64,000 bases of DNA from Acidilobus sp. 7A (GTDB taxonomy: Archaea; Thermoproteota; Thermoprotei_A; Sulfolobales; Acidilobaceae), in assembly GCF_003431325.1 (NCBI RefSeq), contig NZ_CP010515.1, positions 744,001-808,000 on the forward strand, read 5' to 3'. The notes beneath the pieces are model-generated. The model was not told the DNA's origin, ran no database searches, and saw only the letters and a program-made list of their open reading frames with translations. The position numbers and the translations under genes were made by a program. This document shows positions 30,926 through 39,209 of this stretch, in pieces (position 1 is the stretch's first letter; every line of letters starts with the position of its first letter).

Positions 30926-31402
30926 GTGGTCCGAAACTTAACCGCTTTAATCGCATTTATAGTGCTATGCGAACTAGCAGGCGTAATCGGCTCAATATTT
31001 ACTATACCTGCGATTCCGAGCTGGTATTCTACGCTGAGAAAGCCTTGGTTTAATCCACCCAACTGGCTTTTTGGACCTGTATGGCTTATACTTTACTTCT
31101 TGATGGGGCTGTCACTCTACCTGGTATTTGAAAGCGGAGGGAATAGAGCAATAGTAGAGCCCGCGTTATGGGCTTTTGGTGTTCAGTTGGTTTTGAATGT
31201 GCTGTGGTCCGTGTTGTTCTTTGGTATGCATAAACTGTTTTACAGTTTCGTTGAGATAGTGCTGCTTTGGATCTCTATAGCAGTCACTACAGTACTGTTC
31301 TTCATGACTAGTAGAGCTGCGGCATACCTACTGCTTCCTTACATAGCGTGGGTAACCTTTGCGGCTTTACTAAACTATTATGTATTCATACTGAATACCT
31401 AG
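30926..31402 (+). CDS. tspO: TspO/MBR family membrane protein
   Basis: 158 residues with five membrane helices, the TspO plan. Family signatures: W-Y-S-T-L-R-K-P-W-F-N-P-P-N-W-L-F-G-P-V-W (about 33-53), Y-F-L-M-G-L-S-L-Y, L-N-V-L-W-S-V-L-F-F-G near 92-102 and a late A-A-L-L-N-Y-Y-V-F. TspO proteins bind porphyrins and sterol-like ligands and are linked to stress and tetrapyrrole handling. The gene is clearly AT-richer than its surroundings, uses AGA, TTA and GTT where neighbours use AGG, CTC and GTC, and has degraded DNA after it: strong signs of recent transfer. GTG start. Confidence 0.9.
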   Translation: MVRNLTALIAFIVLCELAGVIGSIFTIPAIPSWYSTLRKPWFNPPNWLFGPVWLILYFLMGLSLYLVFESGGNRAIVEPALWAFGVQLVLNVLWSVLFFGMHKLFYSFVEIVLLWISIAVTTVLFFMTSRAAAYLLLPYIAWVTFAALLNYYVFILNT

Positions 31403-31438
31403 TTTTAAAAGATGGCTTAAAACTTTGCGAAAGTATAA

Positions 31439-31463
31439 CCCTATTCAAGCTCGAGGAATAGGG
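31439..31463 (+). terminator. Hairpin after tspO
   Basis: CCCTATTC (31439-31446) and GAATAGGG (31456-31463), a perfect 8-bp stem with a 9-nt loop, 37 nt after the tspO stop. No T-tract follows, so it may be a 3'-end stabiliser and not a terminator. Confidence 0.4.
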
Positions 31464-31698
31464 GCTATGCAACTAGGAGGGCGCTCCTTGAGATCGCGTC
31501 GCCGCCTAAGCTTACGCCCCCTTGAAAACGTACCTATACATGCTGTGTAGGTCTCCTCAGCCTAGGCGGGCCTCTCGTCTGGGCTGATGCTAACAACACT
31601 TTACGGGGTGTCCACCTCTTCAAATGAAGTACAGGTAGCAATCTCCCGTCTCAATGGGCGGAGGGACTGCGATGCCTCGCCTTTAGCATCTGGCGCCG
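31464..31698. other. Spacer without a gene
   Basis: Between tspO and the ABC-2 permease. Short open frames only. Near 31673 gcctcgccttta recalls the left arm of the hairpin repeat, without the right arm. Confidence 0.35.
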
Positions 31699-32466
31699 TT
31701 ACTCTATTATCTTGCTTAGCTCCTTTATGGCTATGGCTAGGAAGAGGACGTTAAATATAGTTAGCGCCAGCAGGTCCATGGAGATGTCCAGCTTATCGTA
31801 CAGTATCAGGCCCCTCGTCGCGTCCACTGCATACGTAAGCGGGTTAAACAGGGCAACGGCTTGGAGCGGCTTAGGCATTATCTTTAGAGGGTATAGCGCG
31901 TTACTTGTGAAGAACAGCGGCATCGATATCGCGCCAATTATCCCCATGAACCTCTCCCTGGTCTTCATCACTGACGCCAGGAGTATCGACATGGCTGTAA
32001 AACCTATGTCCACATATATAACTATGAGGTAGCCTGCTGTCAGCAGCAGAGGGTTGTCGGTGAACTTAGCCCCAACCAGGGCCGCTGAGGCCAGCACTAT
32101 TATGTACTGCGTTGACGCCCTCACGGACCCCGCAAGGGCCCTCCCTATAACTATGTTTGCCCTCGGGATCGGCGATGAGAGGAGCCTCTTGAGGACGCCT
32201 GACTCCCTCTCGAACACCATCATGATGCCGTAGCCTAGCGCTATGAAGGTCGCTGACTGGAACACGACGCCAGGGGCTATGAAGGAGGTGTAGTCCTGGA
32301 CGCCTAGCGCTACCCTGTGGGCCATGACGACGCTGAAGACTGTCACCCAGAGGATCGGCTGTACGGCCCTAGTGACAATTTCCACCGGGTCGTGCCACAC
32401 CCTCCTTAGCTCCATCTCAACCATAGCCAAGACGCTTGTGAACGCCCTCAGCGTCCTGGCGTTCAT
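31699..32466 (-). CDS. ABC-2-type permease
   Basis: 255 residues with six hydrophobic segments and the ABC-2 signature near the end of the fifth helix (F-T-S-N-A-L-Y-P-L ... L-F-N-P-L-T-Y-A-V-D-A-T-R). The cytosolic E-R-E-S-G-V-L-K-R-L-L-S-S-P-I-P loop near 85-100 is the typical coupling region of drug and polysaccharide exporters. The ATPase gene ends 3 nt upstream on the same strand, so together they form an exporter. The substrate is unknown. Confidence 0.9.
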   Translation of the reverse strand: MNARTLRAFTSVLAMVEMELRRVWHDPVEIVTRAVQPILWVTVFSVVMAHRVALGVQDYTSFIAPGVVFQSATFIALGYGIMMVFERESGVLKRLLSSPIPRANIVIGRALAGSVRASTQYIIVLASAALVGAKFTDNPLLLTAGYLIVIYVDIGFTAMSILLASVMKTRERFMGIIGAISMPLFFTSNALYPLKIMPKPLQAVALFNPLTYAVDATRGLILYDKLDISMDLLALTIFNVLFLAIAIKELSKIIE

Positions 32467-32469
32467 GGC

Positions 32470-33483
32470 TCAGCCACCCCTCCTGATCATACCCCTGGTC
32501 GACAGGACCTCCCTTACGCGCTCCCTCTCCTCCCCCTCAGAGATCCCTCTGCCCGTGAGCTTGATGAAGACGTCGTCAAGGGAGGCCTCTACGACCCTCG
32601 CCTCAAGCACTTTGATGTCAGCGCTGTAGAGCCCCTCTATAATCTTTGGCAGCGCCGTCGCGGGCTCCTTCGTGACGACCGAGATCTCACCGTTGTTACC
32701 AGCGACCGCGCTGAAGCCGAGCCCCGAGAGTACCTCCTTGGCCCTCTCCGCGTCCCCGCCTACCCGAAGGACTACCTTGTCAACTCCGTAGGTCTTCTTG
32801 AGCTCTAGGGGCGTTCCCTCCGCTATTATCTTCCCCCTGTTAATCATGGAGATCCTCTCCGCGTACCTGTCTGCCTCGTCCATGTAATGGGTTGCAAAGA
32901 ATATGGTAGTGCCATACTCCTTCTTGTATGATAAAAGGCTTTCCCATACGAGCATCCTCGCCCTCGGGTCTAAGCCGATGGTGGGCTCATCAAGTATAAT
33001 CAGCCTTGGCCTGCTCATCAGCGCTATGGCTATCTCTAACCTCCTTATCATGCCGCCGGAGTACGTCTTCACGAGCCTCCTAGATGCCTCCCTCAGCCCC
33101 ATGAACTCTAGGGCCTCCTCAACGACTTCGGCCCTCCTGCTGGACTCTATACCGTATATCTTGGCGTATATGAGGGCGTTCTCATACCCGGTCAGGTCGG
33201 TCCACAGGCTCATCTCCTGGGGCACGTAGCCTATCAGCTCCCTGACCCTCTCCCCCTGGGACGAGACGTCAAAGCCGAAGACCTTGACAGAGCCCCGAGT
33301 AGGCTTGATCTGGGTGGTGACGATCCTTATGAGTGTGGTTTTGCCAGCCCCGTTGGGGCCTAGGATAGCGTGGGAGGCCCCCTCCTCAACGGTGAGGTTG
33401 ACGCCGTTTAACGCGGTGACGCCGCCGGAGTAGACTTTAACTAGATCCCTTACCTCTACGGCTAACGTTACTAAAGTCACCAA
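32470..33483 (-). CDS. ABC transporter ATP-binding protein (DrrA-like)
   Basis: 337 residues: Walker A G-P-N-G-A-G-K-T-T near 39-47, signature Y-S-G-G-M-I-R-R-L-E, Walker B L-I-I-L-D-E-P-T-I-G-L-D-P, switch F-A-T-H-Y-M-D-E-A. The last ~110 residues are the C-terminal domain common to DrrA/daunorubicin-type ATPases. A TATA-like cctataag lies about 30 nt before the GTG at 33483. It heads a two-gene exporter operon with the permease. The gene reads in normal genome codons, in contrast to the decayed spacer upstream of it. Confidence 0.92.
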   Translation of the reverse strand: MVTLVTLAVEVRDLVKVYSGGVTALNGVNLTVEEGASHAILGPNGAGKTTLIRIVTTQIKPTRGSVKVFGFDVSSQGERVRELIGYVPQEMSLWTDLTGYENALIYAKIYGIESSRRAEVVEEALEFMGLREASRRLVKTYSGGMIRRLEIAIALMSRPRLIILDEPTIGLDPRARMLVWESLLSYKKEYGTTIFFATHYMDEADRYAERISMINRGKIIAEGTPLELKKTYGVDKVVLRVGGDAERAKEVLSGLGFSAVAGNNGEISVVTKEPATALPKIIEGLYSADIKVLEARVVEASLDDVFIKLTGRGISEGEERERVREVLSTRGMIRRGG

Positions 33484-33540
33484 GGGTGTAACGGAAAACC
33501 GAGCTTATAGGTTTAATGCAATAATTAATTGAAAAGTTTG

Positions 33541-33796
33541 CTTTAAAAAAATATAGTGGCACTGTGAGAAGGAAGCACTAAATAACCTCAAGCGCTTAGG
33601 ACGCGAGGCCGCAAGGCTGCTCTCAAGCGCATAAAAGCCCTAGTCCATGAGGCCCTGCGCTCTTCGAGGAGGCTTGGAGAGCGCGCTTACCTAACAATGC
33701 CATACAATGACGCCTTGGCCCGCGCCTGGCATTGTTACGAGCAAGATAGATTGCTAGCCGCCACGCGTCACCCAGCAGGGCGAGGCTTCCGTGAAG
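33541..33796 (+). pseudogene. Decayed coding sequence with an 11-bp inverted repeat
   Basis: The + strand reads protein-like in two frames: N-L-K-R-L-G-R-E-A-A-R-L-L-S-S near 33579-33625, then, after a one-base shift, I-K-A-L-V-H-E-A-L-R-S-S-R-R-L-G-E-R-A from about 33630, open to 33796. CGC arginine codons are mixed with AGG, unlike the neighbours. TAACAATGCCA at 33692-33702 and TGGCATTGTTA at 33727-33737 are perfect inverted repeats. Basic, helical, transposase-like in feel, but no family was recognised. Confidence 0.35.
33765..33792 (-). repeat. GC-rich hairpin repeat, copy F (left arm only)
   Basis: On the - strand GGAAGCCTCGCCCT, identical to the left half of the repeat family (compare CGAAAGCCTCGCCCC at copy D), then degraded. 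It begins about 4 nt after the mevalonate kinase stop, in the sense direction. Confidence 0.35.
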
Positions 33797-34774
33797 CTAA
33801 GGATTCACCTTGATAACCCTTGTCCCAGGGGCTCCACCATCAAGTACCCTGACCCAGCTCGACCTGGAGGTGAGGGCAGCCGCCACCCTCTCGGCCTCGC
33901 CGGGCCTTGTAATGGCTATTATTGAGCCTCCCCAGCCTGCCCCCGTCAGCTTGGCGCCTAGCGCCCCAGCCCTCCTGGCCGCGTAGACAAGCTCCTCAAG
34001 CTCAGGGGTTGAGACGCCTATGGCGGAGAGGAGGCCGTGGTTTATGTTCATGAGGGCCCCTATGTCCTCGAGCTGGTTGCCCCTTATGGCCGACCAGGCC
34101 AGGTCGATCAGCTGCTCGACAAGGCCCAGCAGGGAGACCCTGAGGGGGCCGACCCTGTCAAGGAACTTCAGCACGTTGAGCACTGGGGCCGCCGTGCTCC
34201 TCCTCAAGCCAGAGTCCGCCACCACCAGGGGCACGCTGAGCCCTCCCTGGAGCCTCTCCAGGACGCCCTGTCCCCTCCTGAAGACTATGGTGCCGCCGTA
34301 GACCACAGTAGCGGGGTCAACGCCGCTTGGGTTCCCGTGGGCCACCCTCTCGCCCTCCATGGTCACCTCGAAAAGCTCCTCAGGGTCTATGTCCTGGCCC
34401 GCCAGGGCTGTAAGGGCAGCCGCGGCGGCCGCTGAGGCGGAGGCGCTTGAGCCCAGTCCAGCCGATGGGGGTATGTCGCTCTCTACGGTGAGCCTGGCCG
34501 GAGGCACGTCATAGTCCCTTGAGCGCAGGGCCCTTATTATTGATAACAGGGGCTCAAGCTCCCTTGAGCTGCACGTCAGCTCAGGGCCCGTGACGCACCT
34601 CAGGCCGAGCGACGTCGACTCTATCTCGAGCGGCCACGAGGCCTTCTCTATCGCGGTTGCAACTGTAGGCAGGTCAAGGGCTGTGGCTATGGCCCTTGAG
34701 CCGTTGACCACGAAGTGCTCGCCGAACAGTATCACCTTGGCTGGCGCGCTGGCCCTCGAGTACTTCATAGGCAT
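33797..34774 (-). CDS. mvk: Mevalonate kinase
   Basis: 325 residues of the GHMP kinase fold: A-P-A-K-V-I-L-F-G-E-H-F-V-V near 10-23, the ATP loop P-P-S-A-G-L-G-S-S-A-S near 100-112, G-E-R-V-A-H-G-N-P-S-G-V-D near 143-155 and motif 3 K-L-T-G-A-G-W-G-G-S near 277-286. It phosphorylates mevalonate for isoprenoid lipid synthesis, an essential archaeal pathway. Other GHMP kinases differ at G-N-P-S-G-V-D, so mevalonate kinase is favoured. Divergent from the CoA ligase gene. Confidence 0.93.
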   Translation of the reverse strand: MPMKYSRASAPAKVILFGEHFVVNGSRAIATALDLPTVATAIEKASWPLEIESTSLGLRCVTGPELTCSSRELEPLLSIIRALRSRDYDVPPARLTVESDIPPSAGLGSSASASAAAAAALTALAGQDIDPEELFEVTMEGERVAHGNPSGVDPATVVYGGTIVFRRGQGVLERLQGGLSVPLVVADSGLRRSTAAPVLNVLKFLDRVGPLRVSLLGLVEQLIDLAWSAIRGNQLEDIGALMNINHGLLSAIGVSTPELEELVYAARRAGALGAKLTGAGWGGSIIAITRPGEAERVAAALTSRSSWVRVLDGGAPGTRVIKVNP

Positions 34775-34967
34775 CCTAGCAGAATCCGCTGTTGACCTTT
34801 ATTATGCTTGCCGCGTCTTTCTATAACAGTTGTCGAGTAGCCCCCACCTATTCAACATTACAGCCTTCAAGCCAAGGCCTCCCAGCAGCCGCTGTCTGCA
34901 AGGCATCTGGTTGGCGTATAGTTGGCCACAATATCTTATACAGACCCTCATTAACGACTTAATACCG

Positions 34968-34977
34968 CTTTATAGGA
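34968..34977 (+). promoter_or_regulatory. TATA box of the acyl-CoA synthetase gene
   Basis: gctttatagg, centred about 29 nt before the GTG at 35002: leaderless spacing. The gap to mvk (about 225 bp) holds other AT-rich strings near 34798 and 34930 but no gene. Confidence 0.6.
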
Positions 34978-35001
34978 GTTCTAAAATAGTGGGAATAAGG
35001 C

Positions 35002-36909
35002 GTGGAGGAGTTTTACTCCTTCAAGAGGGTCAAGGCCCTCACCGAGAGGGCCTCCAGGGACCCTGCGGGCTTCTGGGCCCAGCAGGCCAACCTGATATCG
35101 TGGTTCAGGTACCCCGAGAAGGCGCTCGAGGGAACACCGCCCTACGAGAGGTGGTTCGTCGGCGGCCTGACAAACGTTGCCTACAACGCCGCCGACAGGC
35201 ACCTCGAGGAGTTCCCCAACAAGGTGGCCTTCTACTGGACAAACGAGTCCCTTGACGTGAAGGCCATCACATTCAGGGACCTGTACCTCGAGGTCAACAG
35301 GGCCGCCCACGTCCTCAGGGAGCTCGGCGTTAAGCACGGCGACGTTGTCTCAATGATGATGCCCAGCATACCTGAGGCTGTCTACTTCGGCCTGGCCGTC
35401 CACAGGCTCGGCGCGGTGCTGGCCATCCACTACACGGGCCTCAGCGACGACGTCCTGGCCTTCAGGCTCCAGGACGCCAGCTCCAAGGTCATGGTGGTGG
35501 CGTCCAAGGGCTTCAGGGCCGGCCAGGAGGTCAGGATAAAGGACATGGTCGACAGGGTCCTGGAGCGGTACCAGACGCCTGTTGAGAAGGTGCTTGTTGT
35601 GAGCAGGGGCTTCTCGGACTTCAACCTCAGGGGCGGCAGGGACGTGGTCTATGAGGACATAGCGCCCAAGGGCAAGGTCTACGTCCCCCCTGAGCCCGTC
35701 GAGGCCAACGAGGTGGGCACCATATACTACACCAGCGGCACCACCGGGAGGCCTAAGGGGATAACCCAGACCCAGGGGGGCTACGTGGTGGCGCTCAACT
35801 GGACCTTCAAGGCCCTCTTCAACCTGGGACCTAACGACGTCTGGTGGACGATATCTGAGCTCGGCTGGCCGGTTTGGCCCATGGCTAACCTCTACACGGC
35901 CCCCGCCTCAGGCGTCACGGCTGTGCTCTTCGAGGGCTACGTGGGGGCCAGGCCTGACCTGTTCGCGAGGGTCATCGAGAGGTTCGGCGTGACCCACGTG
36001 TGGTCATCAACGACGACCCTCTACGCCCTCAAGGGCCTTGGCGCAGAGTCCGTCAGGGGGGCGGACACGTCAAGCCTCAGGGTCATACTTAACACCGGCG
36101 AGCCGCTTAACGTGGGCGCCTGGCAGTGGTTCAGGGAGAACCTGCCCGACGTAATGATAGGCGACGCCTACTGGATGACGGAGCACCTCAGCCCTGTGGC
36201 AGGGACCCCCTATGGCATGGGCGAGATACCCTTCAGGCCAGGGTCGGCCGGGATAGCCTTCTCCCCGACCCAGGTCTTCATACTTGACGACGAGGGCAGG
36301 CCCCTGCCCCCAGGCCAGAAGGGCTACATCGCCCTCAAGCCGCTCAGCCCGGCCCTGGGGAAGATGTGGAACGACCCCAACCTTGAGAGGTACGCCAAGA
36401 CCTACTGGAGCAGGTTCCCAGGCTACTTCTACACGGGGGACTACGGCTATATGGACGAGGACGGCTACCTGTACGTACTCGGCAGGGCCGACGACGTCCT
36501 GGCCGCCGGGGGCCAGAGGGTAGGAACTATGGAGGTCGAGAGCACCATAGGCACCCACCCCGCCGTGGCTGAGGTCGCAGCAGCCGGCATGCCCGTGCCA
36601 GGCGGGAAGGGCGAGGCCCTGCTGGCCTTTGTCGTCCTGAGGCCGGGCTACCAGCCCTCTGACCAGCTGGCCAACGACATAAAGGCGTACGCCAGGAACG
36701 CCGGCTTCATCGTGGACAGGGTCGTCTTCGTCAGGAAGCTGCCCAAGACAAAGAGCGGCAAGATTATGAGGAGAGTAATCAGGGCCGTCCTCAGGCAGGA
36801 GCCGCTGGGGGACACATCAACGCTTGACGACCCAGCTGCCTTTGAGGAGACGAGGAAGCTCATAGAGCAGGTCAGGGACGAGTTCAAGAGGGCTATGCAG
36901 GGGCCCTAA
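35002..36909 (+). CDS. Acetyl-CoA synthetase-like acyl-CoA ligase (AMP-forming)
   Basis: 635 residues, acetyl-CoA-synthetase size. The adenylation core has I-Y-Y-T-S-G-T-T-G-R-P-K-G near 242-254, E-L-G-W-P-V-W-P near 290-297, Y-W-M-T-E near 391-395 and Y-T-G-D-Y near 477-481; the C-terminal lid has the catalytic, acetylatable lysine in K-T-K-S-G-K-I-M-R-R near 589-598. It joins a short acid to CoA with ATP giving AMP. Acetate is the default guess; propionate or 3-hydroxypropionate are possible. It has its own TATA box; hairpin repeat B lies 187 nt downstream on the same strand. Confidence 0.85.
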   Translation: MEEFYSFKRVKALTERASRDPAGFWAQQANLISWFRYPEKALEGTPPYERWFVGGLTNVAYNAADRHLEEFPNKVAFYWTNESLDVKAITFRDLYLEVNRAAHVLRELGVKHGDVVSMMMPSIPEAVYFGLAVHRLGAVLAIHYTGLSDDVLAFRLQDASSKVMVVASKGFRAGQEVRIKDMVDRVLERYQTPVEKVLVVSRGFSDFNLRGGRDVVYEDIAPKGKVYVPPEPVEANEVGTIYYTSGTTGRPKGITQTQGGYVVALNWTFKALFNLGPNDVWWTISELGWPVWPMANLYTAPASGVTAVLFEGYVGARPDLFARVIERFGVTHVWSSTTTLYALKGLGAESVRGADTSSLRVILNTGEPLNVGAWQWFRENLPDVMIGDAYWMTEHLSPVAGTPYGMGEIPFRPGSAGIAFSPTQVFILDDEGRPLPPGQKGYIALKPLSPALGKMWNDPNLERYAKTYWSRFPGYFYTGDYGYMDEDGYLYVLGRADDVLAAGGQRVGTMEVESTIGTHPAVAEVAAAGMPVPGGKGEALLAFVVLRPGYQPSDQLANDIKAYARNAGFIVDRVVFVRKLPKTKSGKIMRRVIRAVLRQEPLGDTSTLDDPAAFEETRKLIEQVRDEFKRAMQGP

Positions 36910-36910
36910 A

Positions 36911-37063
36911 TTACTTGACGACCAGGGCAGGTATCACTTTAGGCTCCACGACAGCTGTAATTATGTTGACGTCGCTAAACGCGCTGGCGGGCCACTCAAG
37001 GCGCTTAGGTACTACTAAGTACATGCCACGGACTTGAAGTAGCGATAGCTGAAAAAGCCGCAC
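36911..37063 (-). CDS. Possible small AbrB/SpoVT-like protein or gene fragment
   Basis: A 50-residue frame from GTG 37063, preceded by GGCGGAG, to TAA 36911. It reads E-V-R-L-F-Q-L, V-R-G-M-Y-L-V-V-P-K and, near the end, V-V-E-P-K-V-I-P-A-L-V-V-K, which has the strand pattern and the Y-L-V-x-x-P-K motif of swapped-hairpin AbrB domains. The frame is open a little further upstream, up to the hairpin repeat B region, so it may be the 3' piece of a lost gene. It ends 1 bp from the ligase stop, convergent. Low confidence. Confidence 0.3.
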   Translation of the reverse strand: MRLFQLSLLQVRGMYLVVPKRLEWPASAFSDVNIITAVVEPKVIPALVVK

Positions 37064-37095
37064 CTCCGCCGAAGGGTCTGATAAAAACAAAAGGC

Positions 37096-37128
37096 AAACC
37101 TCGCCCTTAAGGGCGGGGAGGGGTCAGA
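37096..37128 (+). repeat. GC-rich hairpin repeat, copy B
   Basis: AAACCTCGCCCTTAAGGGC then GGGGAGGGGTCAGA: a perfect GCCCTTAAGGGC core with GGGGAGG and the GTCAGA tail. It is 187 nt after the CoA ligase stop on the same strand. A pyrimidine tract (37229-37254) follows about 100 nt downstream. Confidence 0.65.
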
Positions 37129-37228
37129 GGGCAGCATGGCAGCGTTGCAAGCGCAAAAACTCAGCGTGTAAAAGGACTATCTGAGGAGGCTCTTCAGTGA
37201 GGTGTTTGAGTAAACCTAAGCATCCCTT

Positions 37229-37254
37229 CCACTTTTCTTTTTCCCTTTAATTTC
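37229..37254 (+). terminator. Pyrimidine-rich terminator-like tract
   Basis: ccacttttctttttcccttt then aatttc: a T-rich run on the + strand, about 320 nt after the ligase stop. It could end the ligase transcript including hairpin B. The rest of the 36910-37403 spacer holds AT-rich strings near 37350 that may be trmI 3' signals. Confidence 0.4.
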
Positions 37255-37403
37255 TACCTCTGCCTTAACAGGTCCTCCAGCGCCTCGCCGCCCCTCGTTT
37301 CATAAGATCATGTCGTACAATTATCTTCGCCTTAAAGCGCTTCAATGAGAATATCATAAGACCCCCATTAAAACTCTAAACTTGCCATATAAAGGTGGCA
37401 CGT

Positions 37404-38186
37404 TTATGAGGTTAGGGATCTGAGGAGCACTATCATGCCCGTGTGCCCTATCATCCTCACGCTTGGCCTCAGCGCCTCGGCCCTCGCCTCCCACTCCCTC
37501 TTTACCACCTCGCTGACCTCCTGCACGGCGAAGCCGCCGAGGCGGGACACTGCCTCAAGGAGCTTTATGACCTGGTTAACGGTTGGCACGAAGACCACAA
37601 CGGGGGCAGCGGGCCTCAGGGCCCTCCCTACTGAGGGCAGGGCCTCCCAGGGGTCAGGCATGTCAAGGAAGGCGGCGTCCAGGTCCCTCTCCTCAACGCC
37701 GGCCTTCACGTCCCCCTTCTTTACCTTAACGCACCCCTCAAGGCCAGCAGCCTTAACATTTGCGGAAGCTATCTCTATCATGTCATCCCTCACCTCGTAG
37801 GTGAAGACTGAGCCGCCTGGGCACACGTGGGCGGCTATCCATATTGTGAGGAAGCCGCTGCCGGCCCCGGCCTCAAGCACTCTCATGCCCGGCGTGAGGC
37901 CGGCGAGGGAGGTCATGTAACCAGCGTCCTTCGGGTAGACCACCTGGCTCCTTCTGGGGTAGACGTGCATCATCATGTCGTAGAGGGTCGGCCTTAGCAC
38001 GTAGGCCGCTCCCCTCTCAAGCTCAAGCCTTGAGCCCCAGGCAGCGCCCACGAGCTGGGAACCCCTGACAGCCCCGGCGAAGGTTGAGTACGAGGCCTTC
38101 CCCCTGGCCCTGAAGACGTAGGTCTTCCTCCTCTCCCTGCCCTCAACGAGCAGTAGCACCCAGTCGCCCTCGCCCACAGCGGACAA
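37404..38186 (-). CDS. trmI: tRNA (adenine-N1)-methyltransferase TrmI
   Basis: 260 residues. The N-terminal ~75 residues form the small beta domain of TrmI; then Y-P-K-D-A-G-Y-M and motif I V-L-E-A-G-A-G-S-G-F-L-T near 102-113, T-Y-E-V-R near 130, and the catalytic-region F-L-D-M-P-D-P-W near 173-180 that marks TrmI (usually D-L-P-D-P-W). It methylates N1 of A57/A58 in the T-loop, important for tRNA stability at high temperature. GTG or ATG near 38186 opens the domain. Monocistronic; the sdh operon lies upstream on the same strand, with a T-rich terminator between. Confidence 0.92.
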   Translation of the reverse strand: MSAVGEGDWVLLLVEGRERRKTYVFRARGKASYSTFAGAVRGSQLVGAAWGSRLELERGAAYVLRPTLYDMMMHVYPRRSQVVYPKDAGYMTSLAGLTPGMRVLEAGAGSGFLTIWIAAHVCPGGSVFTYEVRDDMIEIASANVKAAGLEGCVKVKKGDVKAGVEERDLDAAFLDMPDPWEALPSVGRALRPAAPVVVFVPTVNQVIKLLEAVSRLGGFAVQEVSEVVKREWEARAEALRPSVRMIGHTGMIVLLRSLTS

Positions 38187-38251
38187 GCCGCATCCTTCAG
38201 CTCAGGGGACCGCCAGCTTATAGGGAGCTCGCTGACGCGTGCAGGTGACGC

Positions 38252-38276
38252 CTAAGAAAAAGGAAAGAAAAGGGGT
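38252..38276 (-). terminator. T-rich terminator after the sdh operon
   Basis: On the - strand ccttttctttcctttttctt, beginning about 14 nt after the sdhB stop: the typical archaeal oligo-T terminator. Confidence 0.65.
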
Positions 38277-38289
38277 TTAGGAGGAGCGC

Positions 38290-39198
38290 TCACTCCTCGG
38301 GCAACTTTATAACTACGGGCTCCTCCTCGAGCTTCTTCAGGTCAACGCCCGGCAGCAGGGTCGCCTCAGGCGGCAGCTGTATCCTCTCACCCTTCTCAGG
38401 CGGCGGCCCCACGACCTTGCTTACTCTCCTCTTGTAAAGGCCCAACCTATACCTGAACAGCTTGCTCCTTAGCGCCTGTATCGCCCCAGCTGGGTCGACG
38501 GCCTTCGGGCAGACGGCGCTGCAGGAGGCGGCGAAGTGACACCTGTGGCAGCCGTGCTCCGTGTCAACTATCAGGAACCTCTCGCCCCAGCCCTCGTCCC
38601 TTACGTCATTTACGAACCTGAGGGCGTACATGAGCGCCTGAGGCCCAAGGAACTGGGGGTCAGCCGCCACAACTGGGCAGGCGGCGTAGCAGAGGCCGCA
38701 GTAGATGCAGTTAGTGTACTGATATGTCTGAAGGTACTCGTCCGGGTACATGTCGTACTGTCCCTTGGGGCTCTCCTGCTCCTCCTTGTCCTTCCTTATG
38801 AGGTACGGCTTGACGCTCCTGTGCTTGTTGAAGAAGTCCATGAAGTCAGTCATCAGGTCCCTTATCACTGGGAAGTTGTAAAGCGGCTCAACCGTCATAA
38901 CTGGGTTGGCCTCGCTGACCACCTCTGTCAGCTGCGTCTGGCACGCAAGCCTCGGGGTCCCATTGATTGTCATGCCGCAGCTGCCGCATATGCCCTGCCT
39001 GCAGCTGTACCTCAGCACCAGCGTGTGGTCCTGCTCCTCCTTTATCTTGAGCAGCGCGTCGAGAACAGTCATGCCCCTATGGGCTTCTATCTTGTACTCC
39101 TGCCACCACATCCTCTTGGCCTCAGGGTCGTACCTCCTTACCCTCACGATGACCTGTTTGGGTGGAACCCTCCTCGCGGCCTCTACGTCCATCGCCAT
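38290..39198 (-). CDS. sdhB: Succinate dehydrogenase iron-sulfur subunit
   Basis: 302 residues. [2Fe-2S] domain with C-R-Q-G-I-C-G-S-C-G near 65-74 and a later A-C-Q; [4Fe-4S] and [3Fe-4S] domain with C-I-Y-C-G-L-C-Y-A-A-C-P near 160-171, and C-H-R-C-H-F-A-A-S-C-S-A-V-C-P-K further on. It carries electrons from the flavin to the membrane quinone site. Last gene of the sdhA-C-D-B operon (12 nt after sdhD), followed by an oligo-T terminator. The extra ~45 C-terminal residues are Pro/Glu-rich. Confidence 0.94.
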   Translation of the reverse strand: MAMDVEAARRVPPKQVIVRVRRYDPEAKRMWWQEYKIEAHRGMTVLDALLKIKEEQDHTLVLRYSCRQGICGSCGMTINGTPRLACQTQLTEVVSEANPVMTVEPLYNFPVIRDLMTDFMDFFNKHRSVKPYLIRKDKEEQESPKGQYDMYPDEYLQTYQYTNCIYCGLCYAACPVVAADPQFLGPQALMYALRFVNDVRDEGWGERFLIVDTEHGCHRCHFAASCSAVCPKAVDPAGAIQALRSKLFRYRLGLYKRRVSKVVGPPPEKGERIQLPPEATLLPGVDLKKLEEEPVVIKLPEE

Positions 39199-39209
39199 GT
39201 GCTATCACC

